This document shows positions 13,301 to 45,115 of a stretch of DNA of 64,000 nt, piece by piece. The stretch comes from Pseudorasbora parva (Eukaryota; Chordata; Actinopteri; Cypriniformes; Gobionidae). Within the stretch, counting starts at the first letter, position 1, and the number at the start of each line of letters is the position of its first letter. The DNA lies in assembly GCF_024679245.1 (NCBI RefSeq), contig NC_090178.1:13407861-13471860 (forward strand), read 5' to 3'. The notes below the pieces were generated by a model that saw only the letters and a program-made list of their open reading frames with translations, was not told the DNA's origin and searched no databases. A program made the position numbers and the translations under genes.

Positions 13301-16300
13301 GATACAGTTTTAATTTTAAGGCTCTATTGATCATCATTTTACCATTAGCTTTTGTCAGAGGAAGTCATTATGTGTTAGTCTGAATTATGTCTTAATAACT
13401 CAAACTTTGTTAATTCTCAAGTGTCTCATAACCAAATCTCTTGACATCATAACCAAAGTACATTTGAGTGACATTTGATTTGAGATCCGCAGCGGTGAAG
13501 GTAAATCTTTGGTTTGTTGTTCCTGTTGTTCAGGCAGAAGTGTAAGGCTCCAGAAGAAATCCTATGGGCTAATTTGGTAGTGTTTTTTTTCCTTCTTTGG
13601 TGTTTTAAAGCCTATGATCACTATGACCTCTAGTTGTATGGTAAAAATATTATGTAAAAATGTATTTAAAATCTTTGTGCCATTTTCTATATTCCAAGGA
13701 GTTTTGTTGGCTCAATCGTTCCTCTTGTTGTCTTCAAGCTCTAGGTCTCGTTCTCGATCAAGATCCCATTCCCCGCCCCACAACCGTGAACGGAACCACA
13801 CACGGGAGTACCAGAACCAACGGGAGTTTCGCGGCAACCACAGAGGCTTCCGGAGGCCATATTATTTCCGAGGCAGAGGTCAGGGCTTTTTCCGTGGTCG
13901 CTTTCAGCGTGGTGGAAGGGGTGGATATAACAACTACCGTCAGAAAAACTGGCAAAACTTCCGGCAGTACCCTCAGCAGCAGCAGCAGCAGAAGCAGTAC
14001 CACCCCAACAGCCCTAAGAGGGGCCGTTCACGCTCTCCCAAGAAGCAGTTGAGCAGCCCGCAGTCCCGCAGCCATTCCCGCCGCTCTGACAGGTCATCCT
14101 CAGGGAGATCGCCACAGTCACACCATTCGTCCTCCTCCAACTCTGGGTCTGCCAAACGCACATGCAAAGATGTAAGAGAGGACATCTCAGTGCCTGAAGA
14201 AACTCGAGGAGGTGGAGATGTGGCTCTGGCAGAGCAGGTGGGAGGCTCTTCTTCGGCTGAAGGGAATGCTGATGGAGACAGGACTTTGGAGAACTCTCAG
14301 GTTTTGACGAACCATGACACTAGTCCTAAAAGGACAAATCCACAGGTTTGCTCCTCTGTCACTAATGAAGAACCGATTGACTCTGCAACCAACGAGACAA
14401 GTCCTGCTCATAAGAGTTCAAATACTCAGAATAAAGGTGCCACCGCCTGGCAGAAAGTTGCAACTGCACCTTCAAACAACAGCCCCATAAAGAAAAGACT
14501 TAGCCCAATTTTCAATGGTTTTGGGCTCTTTACAAATATTGACCAACAGACAGACGATAGAATTGCTATCTCCGCTGCATTTTTGAAGTAAGTCATTTAT
14601 CTTTCAAAGAAAAAAAAAATGTTGTTAATTTATCCATTTTTACACTACTGGTCAAAAGTTTGGAAGGATCCATTTATTTGATCAGAAATAAAATAAAAAC
14701 TGGAATATTGTGAAATATTATTACAATTTAAAATAACTATTTTCTATTTGAATATGTTTTAAAATGTAATTTACTTTTGTTATGCTGAAGTGAAGGGTCA
14801 TCAAATTCACAATTAAATGCTGATTTGGTGCTCAAGAAAACATTATTGCTGCTTAATATTTTTGTGGAAACCATAATACACTATCATTCAACAATTATGG
14901 GTAAATAAGATAAAAATATTCATATTTTTATTCAGCAAGGACACATTAAATTAATCAAAAGTGACATTAAAGACATTCATAATGTCTGAAAGATTTATAT
15001 TTCAAATAAATGCTAATACATTTCTTTGAACTTTCTGTGCATCAAAGAATCCTCAAAAAAGTTTCCACAAAAATATTAAGCAGCAATAACTTTATGATAA
15101 TAATAAGAAACATTATGAATAAACTATAAAATTGAGCACCAAATAATCATATTAGAATGAGTTCTGATGGATCATGTGACACTGAAGACTGAAATAATGG
15201 CTGCTGGAAATTCAGCTTTGCCATCACATAAATAAATAACATTTTAAAATATAATAAGAAAATAGTTATTTTAAATTCTTATAATATTTCACAATATTTC
15301 TGTCTTGTATTACATTTTTTTATAAATAAATGCAGGCTTGACTTTTCAAAATCATAAATAAATCTTAATTATTCCAAACTTTTGACCAGTAGTCTATATT
15401 ATTTAACTTGTTTGTCCTAGGGCTGGGTATTGTTCTCAAGCCTTTCAAGCTATGTTGATGACAGATGTTCATAAATTTGACGGACGATATGCATTTGAAT
15501 ATTGCTTTCTATTTTCTTTTTCTTTTTTACCTTTATTTTAGTCAGTAATAAGAATGGAAGTAACACAATAAATCCTGTGTGTGTGCCAGACAAAAAGTAA
15601 GATTGCTCATTTGGTTTGCAATCTGCCCTTCAAATGCATCAAAAGAGCTTTTGGAAGAAAGAGCCAACACACGAAGAGCTAGATATGCCTTGTTTACAAA
15701 TGTCAGCTCGCAGTCTGTAATTTAGATGTGCTAAAAATGTCTAAAAGGTTTATATTTGCACTTTGCAAATGGAAGAAGTGAAATATTCCCAGCTGCAGTG
15801 CACACACACACACTTGTTTGCCTGTTTCAGACTGGAAGCCATTCATTTGTGTACGGTAAAATGATCCAAATCCATTATAGTTTATGCATAGTTCTGTCAG
15901 TTTGACATGAAGCAGCAGTCATTGGTCATGTCAAAACGACAACAGATGCATCTGAGTACATTATTGTAAGTAATAATGAAGTGCAATTCTCTTTTTCTCA
16001 TTGGCCAGATTCCTGGAGGAGCAAAATGTTACAAAACAGGCCTCCGCATGGGAGAACAACACACACAAAGGGAAAAGTAACGGAGAATTAGTATGTGATA
16101 AAGAAAATGGAGGAACCTTTGAAAAGGGCATTGAGTTGTCTCGCACTGTAGATCATGACAACGCAGGAGAGAAGGAGAAATGCAAATCTTCAAAGAGTGG
16201 TGATGGTAAAAAGTTATCCATAAGCACCCCTAAAAAGGGTCCACGAAACGGCCCAACATTTCTGTGCGAGGATGGTGAGGACGATGATGATGAAAGGGAG

Positions 16301-19300
16301 ATCTCTGATAGGGTGAGGGATGTGGAAAGCAATCCCTCCAAAAGCAAAAGCAAAGTCACGCTATCTGCTCGTGAAATGTTCGAGAAGCGTATCAGGAGGA
16401 TGCAGGACATGGCATGGGATGATGAGCTGGAAGCTCTCCTGCTCTGCCATAAACAGGAAAGAGCAGCAAATATCCTAGCTGCTCTCTCTAAGAGCGGCAT
16501 GCTTAAGGATCCCTCCCCTGAAAAGCTCTCGAATGTGAAACGAAAAGAGAAACCCACACTGCTTCCTAGGAGGAGTTCTGAGAGCCATGAGCAAGAGATG
16601 TTTGTGGTTATGAACGAGGAATCCCCACCAAGAACTTCTGCGAAAAGAGGAAGTGAATTCAATGTAAGGATGGATTCTCTCAGTGATGACCTTGCAAGGT
16701 AAACGATTGTCATTTCCCTCCAAGATCTCAGAAATGACCTTTTGCTTCTACTTGTGTCTTCACAAAACATTGCATTGTTGTGCATATGACTGACCATCAC
16801 ATATTAAATATATTTCATTTTGTCTTTTGTCATTTTTCTATTTGACAGAACATCTGTTTTGACCTCTGAAAGGAGGAATCTTCTGGATTTTGTGCATCTT
16901 GATAAAAAGGATTGGGAGTTTCAATCTGTCCTTCAGCATCTTCAAGCTCAACAGTCACCTAGAAGCCCATCTGAGCTGTTTGCTCAACACATAGTTTCAA
17001 TTGTCCATCACATTAAAGGTAACTGAAACCTCTCTGTCTTGTACAGCTAATGTTGTGAGAGTGTTGTAGTATTTGTATTGTTCCATCACCCCTCTAAAAA
17101 AATGAATTGAATGTTATTTATATTTATGTATTTAATCTAGTTATTCACAAGGAGACAAATATGTTAAACCAATAACATGACAATGATGTACTAAAACAGA
17201 AACATTTTTACTTTGTGTTTTTTAAAAGACTTGACTTCCGGATCCGGGAAACTGACTAAAATGCTGTATTATGCTGCCAGGCCAGTAGTTGGCAATGTCA
17301 CTTTGTAAAGAAACAGGTGTTTGCGCACATATGCATTATTTTACATATGTAAATAATGCATCTCCGCTGGTTGTAGTAGTGGTGCAGTAAATCTACTTTT
17401 TGCTGGAGAACTGTTAATAAACTCAGTATCTTGAGCAGCCTATAGTCCGTCATTGTTGTTTTGGCGTAACACGTTTGCACATGATGTCACCTTTTTCACA
17501 AATTCACGTTTGTGTAGTTTACATGGAGATGATCATTTTCAAAATCGTGCACTTTAAAATCCGTTTTCAAAAGTTTTCCTTTTTCAAGCTCCCAAAAACG
17601 GGGCTTTTTATTGTGCCAAAACGGATAAAAAGTTTTCTGTTTTTAGTTGAAAACAGTGTTGCTTTTTTTTGTGTGTGTGCAGTGTATGATAAAGATTTAA
17701 TAACTTTTTTTCACTTGCAAAAAATACCTTATTTTTTATCCTGCCCACAGCTCAATATTTTCCTTCTTCTGGACTGACCCTAAATGACCGCTTTGCCATG
17801 TACCAGAGAAGAGCTGCTGAGAAAGAACTCATCAAGCAGAGAAAGAGTCCAGAGATACACAGGTATAAAAATTCAGGGACTTCCCATGCTGGTTTCTCAT
17901 GCACGTATGAGCAATTAACTTGTTTTGACCATTTCTAAGACTTTAAGAAAGGAGGATCAACATATATCAAAATATTACTCTCTTCACCTCTCTTTTTTTC
18001 ACAGGAGAATTGATGTTTCTCCCAGTGCTTTTAAGAGGCACTCTCTTCTGTTTGATGAGATGAAAAGCACCATGGAAAACAGCTTCAAGGTGACCAAAAA
18101 TTTTGAAATATGACGTATTTTGGAAAAGAATGCTGTGCGAGTGATGGGGCCAGAGCATTCTTAGGCTTCCTTCTCTCTCTAAAAACTCTTGTTTCTGATG
18201 AGAGAGGCATAAAGTCCAAAAAGTGAGATGCAAAAAGAGGTGCATTCAGGTTGTTGTGTTGTAAATGCCCCCTCAACGTTTGATGGTAACCTTTTACAAG
18301 CCTTCCTAAGGCAGTTGAGGCAAGAAATCAGAGGTCAGAAATGGAAGTGACCAGTTGTTCCCATGTCAGATCCATTCAAAGGACTCTAAACAGAAGTCAT
18401 AGTAAGTATTTCTCTTCAAAGCCTGCAAAGAAAAGTGAGGTGTTTAGGCCAAGTAAAAACAACATACTTTCATGAGCACCAATGAAAGTATTTCTGCTGT
18501 GGTCCAATAATGTTTCCTTTTGTACTATGTTTCGTTTATTTTAATATTTTTTTGGATTTCGCTGAGCAAGTGAGAGGAAATCAAAACATTATTTCCCATT
18601 TCTGAGAAATACTGCTTAATGAACCTTGAAAGACTGTAAGAAGCCAAAATGCTACATAAAATAATATTAGAGAAGGCCTCTTCCTCTTATCCATTTGCAT
18701 GATTGTTTCAAGTCAGCTGTTGCCATGTTTTTCGTTTTGGTCCCGCCCCATACAATGCTGCATGAAGCTAATAGATCACGCCGCTAACCCACATCTGGCC
18801 ACAACATCTCTCTTTCTCCTCACGACAGGTTGATGGTAAAAAATCTAAAGGTGATTCTGTGGACCTTCGACTTGATATTGAGCGCAGAAAGAAATACTTG
18901 AGTGGAGAGAGAGAGCACAGAGAGGAAGAATACGGAGGAAGAGTATCGGTGGAATCTCCGGAATCAAGAAGGGAAACATCCACAGAGAAAGCCTCAAAGA
19001 ACCACAAAAAACCAAAGTAAGTTGCATGGGAAAAGATGTGAATACAGAGGTTCAGTTCTAAAAAAACAGCTTTAAATAGTTATTTTAAGTAACTAATAAA
19101 CCAGTGAGCAATAGCCGTCATTTCACCATCTCGATATAGTCTGGCTATGAGTAACCCACCAGTTCAAGCTTAAATAACCTTGAATTTGGTTACATGTCGT
19201 TTTTGCCATAATTAACTTGCGAGAGGTATAATATTCCATCATGCAAGCAAAGGCAACTGTGTCCTTTCTTTGACGTTCATTTTTTAGATGGCTAGATGTC

Positions 19301-22300
19301 TATTAAATATTCACTGACCGGCCAAATTTTGCCTTGATGTCATGGTTGTGTTTGGACGCCATTTAAACACAATATTGCTTGATGGGAAGGTAACAGATAT
19401 ATTTTAGTTTAGGCTTGTTGTAATGCCGCAAGTGAAAAAATTCCATGGTGATAATAACTTCCCTAAATATGAAAACTGCAGTTTTGATCAACCATTAAAC
19501 AATTTTCGACATCAGATTAAATTTACATGCGGCAACATTCAATATATTGAGCCTGTCAGGAGGCCTTCAATAAATATATATTTAAAAAGTTCCTGAAGAT
19601 GCGTTCACACTGTCAGCAGTCTGCAGCAACAAGAATTCAATCGTTTTCAATGAGAGTTGGTGATGAGAGGCGACATGAGTGACAGAAAGCATTGGGCAGA
19701 GCGAATGTTGAGTTATTGAACTTGCATATTGAACATGCAATACGATGCAGCAAATAGCAAAGGGAGCAGAGCTCAAATGATTGACCCCCTGATACAGTTA
19801 TGTACTATATTCAAGTAGGAACCCCTACTTGTGCCCAATAAAACAGCAACTTGGCCACCTTCAGCTATTACATCACTGTCAGTGTGAACACACCTTTTTG
19901 TCTTTCTGGTCAGTTGAATATTTTGAATATGTTGGAAAAAGGTTGAAAGGTGTTTAAAAATGTCCTGATTTGCTTTGACTTCAGGTTTTTGGTAAGTGGA
20001 CAACCAAATAACCTGATATGGTCACATTGACAAAAAAACAATGTTAAAGGATCGCTGATCCAGATGATTTTTGAGACCTCTTTACATCGATCAACAATGT
20101 CTCTGAATTGAATGTTATTTCATTCCTAAGGAAAAGCAAGAAGAAACGGGAGCGTTCTCAGTCATCTTCCTCATCTTCATCTGTTTACCATGAAGAAGAG
20201 GCTGAGATCAAGCCAGAAGGCTTATCCAGAGTCCAGCAGGGGTTTCGAGAGTATGGAGAGCCCGTGGAGAGAGGAAGAGCACGAGGAGGCTTTGTAAGTT
20301 GGGTGATTTTAAAGAAAGAAGATATTTGTTTAATACTTTAATAGTTATAGTTATCATTTGCTGTTTTTTAGCAGCTTAGCATACGTGGTAGAAGTTGGAA
20401 CCGAGGAAATTTCCATGGAAACAGCAACGGTGATTCACAAACAAACATGTCAGCAAAGAATGAAGACTGGGATCAAGAATACACTCCCAAAAGCAAGAAA
20501 TACTTCCTAGTATGTTGTGATATAAACACCTATTCTGGAGCACCTTTCTAATGCAGTTTCTCAACAACCCCATTAAAGTGCCCCTATTATGCTATGATAA
20601 AGGCTCCTAATTTAGTTTTGGAGGTCTCCTACAACAGGTTTACATCAAAGGTCAAAGAACAGTTTCATTTTCTCATTATATAGATTGTACATCACCACAT
20701 TTTTCAGTGATTCTCAAACAACTCAACGGATGAATCAGTCTCTAAGTCCCTCCTTTCCGTGAGCTAATTTGCTCTGATCGGCCAGACGGCCCAGTCTGCT
20801 ACGATTGGCTTACCACGTACAGCGGGTGTTTCGGAAGCTAAACACCCATTACTGTAACCGTAGTTTCACCAGTTGTTGTACACACCGTAACGACTATGTT
20901 GATTTTACCATATCAATCCAAGTGCGAGTCCGATGATTAAACATTGGTAGAAGTTATTCAACCCGAAGCTTCATCGCAAGGATGACTTGGGCAGGATGTT
21001 TCCCAGTGATACGCTACACATTTTGAAGTGCGTTATGATATGTTACTGGGGGAAAAAAAAATCTACTCCCTCTATCCCCTCCCTGTTTTAGCTTATGCTA
21101 CTCTAAGCAGTGTCCAAACATTTGTATTTCAGCCACTTTTGTGATTATTTGCATCTTCATGATGGATTAAATAGACAGTTTTAGGTGATAGTGGTCCACA
21201 GCTGCTTAGCAGAACTATTTCAGTAAGACAGTAAAAATTAGTTAGCCGTTTAGCCGGACACTTACACAATATAAAACAAAAATGTATTTTGAACTCCCGG
21301 TAGAAAATATATACATCAATAATTATTCATACTTGCAGGTTGTGATTCTGAGGAGCAAGCTGGTCCAAATAAACTGGGTACTGACCCATCTTTCAAGAGT
21401 GAGCGTTTTGTGAATCCTCATCAAGTTGTTTGTCACCGGACAATGTACAACATAGGCGGGCAAATGTATTTTCTAGGGACATATAGCCGTCACAGTGGGA
21501 TTCAACAAAAGAAATTCAAGTAAAGCTGACAAGAGTAAATACAAATCATTTGAATTTGTCACTGTTACATAATATTGATATGTGCAGTTTACGTAATAAT
21601 GTTATGTTAAATTTATAAAAGTTTATTATGTAAGGTGAACACATTTATCAATTTAATTTACCTTTAAAACTTTTACAATAACAACAAGCTTATTTTTAGA
21701 AATAAAATGCAAAAATAACTCATTGGACAAACTCAAATTTAATTGAGAGCAGGAATTTGTGTATATGCCCACAGCCAACACAGGAACTCCTCAATGTCCA
21801 TCATAACTGAACATTAAACACTAACATAAACTAACAACATCTTTCTCTTTACTGAAAAACACATAAAATAACACTAATCCCTAAATGTACCCTCCTAACG
21901 CAGTCCCTTGCAAAGCATGCTAGGAACTACAGATCCACTGTCCAGTTAGTTATGTCAGCACAAATATTTTATGTAGTTTTAACACAAATGAATTAAGTAA
22001 ACTTCAGTTTTAAATATATTAGGTTGATTGAACAAATTTAATAAATATAATTAAGTTGAGGCAAAATTATATTTTTAAGGTCTGAATAATGTTTTGAGTT
22101 CTATTATACAGAATACATACTGCTTGAAAGGAGCTATTTGAAAAACCATAATAGGGACACTTTAATATAATATGAATGACAATAACAACCAACATGCTCT
22201 TTCCATGCATCCTATCTATTATATTCATGGTCTGTTCGTGTATGATTTTGCTTAAACTGAGTAATTGTTCCAAACATTTTAATTATAATAATACGCTAGG

Positions 22301-23495
22301 TTTGAGACAAATTAGATTATATAATTAAAGGGGTACTTCAGCGCTGGGAAGATGAATCTGTATTTAAACTGGGTCATTAATGTAGAAGAAATGTGAAATT
22401 ATTTTTGAATTTGGTGCCTTCTAGACTGAGAAAAGACAGAAAATGTATTTTTGTCTCATGGGGATGAAAGACTACAATTCCCAAAATACTTTGCTGCCCT
22501 GTGAGACCACTCCCAAAGCCACCTACTGAATCACTTTTACTTTCCCAACACCGCGTTCATCTTCATAAAATCAGTTGATTTAGAGAACAGACACTACAAT
22601 TAAAAACTGAAAGTGTCTGTTCAATATATTGTGATTTAGCCGCTGAGGAAGTGTCAGAACAAACGCAGCAGGAGTAAGATTACACGCATAGTGATGAGCT
22701 GAATGAGCTCTGGTGATGAGAGCTGAGGTAAACGCGTCCAGGCTCGCGGCAGTAGTTCTCAGCACGTGTTCAGTCTGGCACGTTTTCAGTTCATGCCTTT
22801 GGAAGATTAACTTTCATAGGAATTAACTTGAGAAGATAAAAAACTCACTTTGCTCCGCCGGCCGCGTTTCCATGAATGCCTGAGCCGAGCTGAGCTGTGA
22901 GTGCGACCCCATCCCCATGTGCGAGTTGAAAACATGCGGAAATGGCTCCCTCTGCTCGCTGTAGTTTTTAGCGTCTGGCCAAACATTTTACTGATGACGC
23001 AAATCGACGATATTTGCGTCACCGGAGTAATTTTTCCAGAAATAAAATGCATAAATCTCTTGTCTCAGGGAGATATGAGAGGGGGAAGCACAATCATTCA
23101 AATATACTCCAGGGTTTCTACTGATAGAAAGCCATATGCTAATCGCTGAAGTAACCCTTTAATAAGTTTTTATTACCTACCAAGTCTCCTTTAATGATTT
23201 CAGTCCCACTTACAACTATATATTTTATGTTATATAATTGATGTCCATATTTTTGTAAGCCTTTCTTCTGTCTTTGCAGCACAGTGAAAGAGATGGTCAA
23301 GGTGAGAGAAAGCAGATGAACACACGGGGGTTTGGCCGCGGTAACGTTGTTCGTGCTAAGGGACGTTTCATCCTCCGGAGGGCCACAAATACCAACAACA
23401 CCAATAATACGAGCCCTAAATGGGCCCATGATAAATTCCAGGCCACTGATGATGAGGGCGAACAGCAAGGAGGTGATGTAGAACAGGACCAGTGA
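10365..23495 (+). CDS. thrap3: Thyroid hormone receptor-associated protein 3 (THRAP3/BCLAF1 family)
   Basis: Nuclear protein of the THRAP3/BCLAF1 family, known for roles in transcription co-activation, splicing and RNA decay in nuclear speckles. Coding exons: 10365-10486, 13745-14587, 16009-16698, 16849-17018, 17751-17862, 18005-18089, 18829-19016, 20131-20293, 20372-20509, 23280-23495. They total 2,727 nt, all phases fit, giving 908 aa (human about 955). Residues 1-50 form an RS domain starting [20 protein letters not shown]. An RG/Y-rich stretch with [17 protein letters not shown] and a six-Gln run follows, then an acidic and Lys-rich middle. Family signatures are [72 protein letters not shown] and SPKWAHDKF near the C-terminus. 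BCLAF1 and BCLAF3 are the alternatives; the C-terminus and the neighbours (sh3d21, eva1b) favour THRAP3. Whether it is the fish a or b copy is unresolved. The start is chosen by the RS-type N-terminus. Confidence 0.93.
10487..13738. other. thrap3 intron, no recognisable gene
   Basis: A 3.25 kb intron between the RS-domain exon and the large second coding exon. I see no repeat with clear ends and no conserved coding segment. Open frames on both strands at 11192-11706 and 12669-12953 show no domain. Confidence 0.5.
14645..15393. repeat. Palindromic MITE, CAAAAGTTTGG family (copy 2)
   Basis: Lies in the thrap3 intron. The terminal inverted repeat is CTACTGGTCAAAAGTTTGGA on the left and TCCAAACTTTTGACCAGTAG on the right. 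The two halves are largely complementary, so the whole 0.75 kb could fold into a hairpin. Non-coding. Confidence 0.85.
19597..19898. repeat. Short MITE in thrap3 intron
   Basis: Ends GCGTTCACACTGTCAG and CTGTCAGTGTGAACACACC are inverted relative to each other. About 0.3 kb, non-coding. Family not identified. Confidence 0.55.
20573..22165. mobile_element. TTAA-flanked non-autonomous element (AGTGCCCCTATTATG ends)
   Basis: In thrap3 intron between exons ending 20509 and starting 23280. TTAA followed by AGTGCCCCTATTATGCTAT on the left is mirrored by AACCATAATAGGGACACT then TTAA on the right. The 1.6 kb interior has no transposase. It includes a segment (about 21730-21990) shared with 54335-54930, so other repeats are nested inside. 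TTAA target and outer A/G bases suggest Kolobok; that is inference. Confidence 0.75.
22329..23158. mobile_element. TTAA-flanked non-autonomous element (AGGGGTACTTCAGCG ends)
   Basis: TTAA then AGGGGTACTTCAGCGCTGG on the left; AATCGCTGAAGTAACCCT then TTAA on the right. About 0.83 kb, no coding capacity. It ends only about 120 bases before the last thrap3 exon. Probably a Kolobok-type MITE. Confidence 0.8.
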
Positions 23496-25265
23496 GGACT
23501 TCGACAGGACTTTTGAGGACAAGGAGATCCCTCATCATGCTTTAAACCCTGGGATAAGACTTGCCGGCCTTCACACTGTAAAGAATGGATATAATATCTG
23601 CATCCAAGTCTTTTAGAAAGGAAAGAGGCTTTTTTGTTGTATTGCTTTTTTATTTCCTATTTTCATGAGGATGGTTGTGTCAGCTTGGTGGTGAATTATT
23701 ATTATTATTATTTTGTTCATGCAAATAAGCATGCCTTTATAAAAAAACACATTATGGAGTTTAAGCAAAATTTTTATAGGACATGTTCAATCATGACAGA
23801 CACTGTTAAAGGCTATTGCTCCAACGTACATTTATTTTCCACCCTTAAATCTCCGGAAGAATTAGTGCTCAAGCACCATTGCGAATCCGGTCTCCTTTTT
23901 TGCACAAGACTTTTGAAACATGCAAGCGTAAAATACGCAGAATATAATATTTAAGTTTTGAAATAGTGATAGAATGATATATAGGCAAGGCCAATTGATT
24001 GGCTGATACTTGGGACATTTTATTATAACCATATGTTTTTATCTCTCCATTGTTTCGGTTTTAAATTCTACTGACAGCTTTGTACATGAATAGTAAGAAC
24101 TTTCATTTTTTATTTGTGTGTGCGTGCGCGTGTGTGTGTGAATTGTGATTAAATGTTACAAATGCAGTACAACTCATTATATCCAATGTCCAATGATCTA
24201 TATATGTCCAATGACCATATATATCGGTCGTTGGAAACTATTTTTTAGATGTTTATATCGGGCATAAAAAATTATTTTGTTTTGGCTGACCACTAGTTCA
24301 AATGTTAGGTGCCTAATGTGCCATAGTGCCTAAAGTGTAGCTTGCCACTATAGAGCTATAGCTGTTTATGTTCTCTTTTTTGCCTTAAGAAAGGACATTA
24401 TCATTGTTGAAGAAAAACAGATGTACATATTGACATTTTGTGGGATTAAATGAAACTCTTTAAGACCCTTGTGTGTCTACCAATAGAAACGAAGATCATG
24501 ATTTAATGACCCAGTCTCGCTATGGGACCAAACTACAGCAGGTAGACATTCATGTCCCAGTGAATAACATGGGGGAATAAAATATTTACATTCATCCAAC
24601 TGCTAGGCAAAGTTGTCAACTTTAAAACTGGACAAATATCCTAAAGAAAAAAGTTAAAAATACATGTACTGACAAATGTTTTGAAGACTGTTAGCAAAAA
24701 AGGTTTGACTATGTGTGTGCATATTTTATTATGGGTTTTCCAATTATGGGTGTCTTGTCTTCAAATTGTATGCCTTTTTTTCTATTGGCTAAGCACATTC
24801 TTTAGATGAAGTAGTCAATTTGACACTTAGATATTTTAATAAAAAGTTTTTTTGGGGGGGATTTTCTTTTGAAGAGTTAAAGTAAAATAATATAGAGGGG
24901 ATGTGAATAATTTACATTCATACTCGACATTGGATTTTAGTTGTCAGGGTTCTGATTTGCACTGTGTCTGGTATATACATTTGTCTTGCATTTATATACT
25001 CACAATCAGAAAGAATAAAAAATGGAACAACTTTGCATTGAGTGTTTTTTTTTGTGTGTGTGTTTGTGTGTCAAGAAAAAAACCAAGGGTTTTTCTTAGA
25101 ACTAATTGTGAGCTATACACCTATTTGAATGGTCTCTTGAAAAATGCTTTATTGTTTCCTTGTAAACTGGCCTGACAGGCTCTAAATAAAAAGCACTACA
25201 GTCTTGGTACACTCATATATCTGCTATCTGTTCACTAAAAGTGCAATAAAAACACACTCGTTAAT
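23496..25265 (+). other. thrap3: thrap3 3' UTR (extent inferred)
   Basis: Follows the stop at 23493-23495. Candidate polyadenylation signals AATAAA are at 24576, 24838, 25014, 25185 and 25245, so alternative 3' ends are possible. The last lies about 370 bases before the sh3d21 start codon, so the two genes are closely spaced. No stable coding frame is present. Confidence 0.55.
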
Positions 25266-25613
25266 ACAAAGATTACACTCCTATAAAATCGCATCAGGTT
25301 TTCCCTTGAATTCCTTGCAAGTGAGTACACCTGCTGTCAGTAATTTTTGCTGTGACACATGACACCAGGAGGCTCATACCAACACAAACCTGTCTCACCT
25401 GTTACACACTCTCTCTATCTCTCTCAGGGTATAACGTGTCTTGACTAGGTGTGAATTCTTTTTCAACAATGCTAATGTTTGACTAGAAAGAAGGAGGTCC
25501 AAGAAAGTGCTGTCTTTGGATTGTATATTTCACAGAGATATCTTGACACTTTGAGAACGAAACAGAATCTACATCGTCTGACTTGGTGTTCTGAGCACAG
25601 TTTTAAAGGAGCG

Positions 25614-44036
<18,423 letters not shown>

Positions 44037-44450
44037 CATCCCTTAATCATCAGGAGTTCACAATCCCAACTATGTGATCCTTTTCTGGGACATGGACATA
44101 AAGGCTACAGAAAGACAATGATGGAGTGTGCAGCCGATATGGAAATCCAGCACTTGTGACTTGTTGAATAATTCCTAATTAAGTGGACCAAAAAGCTGAG
44201 CTCTATTCAGAGAGCAGAACTACAAAAAGACCTTTGGTTTTTCATATATGCTAAACGGCTCACTTGGTTATGGGAGTCCTCTCGTTTCTTAAGACATATG
44301 CATTTTAAAATGTGTAAATATTGAATATCTTTTTTTTTCATGGATATTCAGGGTAAACCATGCTATATTTTAATGTATTAACACTTTATTTTAATATATT
44401 TCTGTTTTGTGGTATTCTGTAGAAAATAAATCAGTTAATACTTCCACTGA
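44037..44450 (+). other. sh3d21: sh3d21 3' UTR
   Basis: From the stop TAG (44034-44036) to a canonical AATAAA at 44425-44430. About 0.4 kb. No coding frame. Confidence 0.65.
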
Positions 44451-45115
44451 TGATGGTTACATGTTTTTGCAGCAAACCTGATTTACCCTGAGACTTTAAT
44501 TATAAACATGAATTGATGTCTTTTTTTAAATGCAACCACATAAACGTTTTATCTGTGTCAAGACTATGAAACACAATGGCTTTATTTTGTGAGATGAAGA
44601 TATCAAATACAGAACTGGTATCAAAATGCAAGCAACCTTAAACAAAGTAATCAAATAAAAGCATTCCCCCATAACCCCAGTGGTCTGATTAAATAGAAAT
44701 CTTTTGAAATGACAAGACATTTTTGACCAATTATAACACTGTGAATACTATTTAAAAGTTCCTTTGTGAATGGCATGAAGAGACTTTGCTTTGTGACTAA
44801 CAGAATCTGAAATTCCATTTTCCCTTTGTGGAGAGTTAGGATCATTTTTGATGACATTCAGTTTAATTCCAAATCGAAATACTGTACGGTTTTCAGGTTC
44901 AGTGATGACACAAACCATCAGTCAGGATATACTCACATTCTTTCCTTTTTAGGGCTTGTCCTAAATGTTATATGGGTTCTATACATATTAGGCATTGTTA
45001 TAAGTTTAAATATTTAAAAAAAAATGTATATCAGAATGTACTTAATGAAAACAATGTTTCATTTTTGATGTATGTAAAGCTCAATATTAAAATCAAAATG
45101 AACTGGAACTGAAAA
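44451..45115. other. Intergenic, nothing recognised
   Basis: A+T-rich sequence between the sh3d21 polyadenylation signal and the first intergenic transposon. No gene or clear repeat is visible. Confidence 0.4.

Noticed and set aside
13758..14411. Minus-strand and shifted-frame open frames over thrap3 exon 3
   Set aside because: They are shadows of the RS/RG-rich and Gln-rich thrap3 coding sequence.
10365..23495. Assignment of the first gene to bclaf1 or bclaf3
   Set aside because: The C-terminal SPKWAHDKF, the RGRARGGF block and the neighbours sh3d21 and eva1b fit THRAP3 better. Sequence alone leaves a small doubt.
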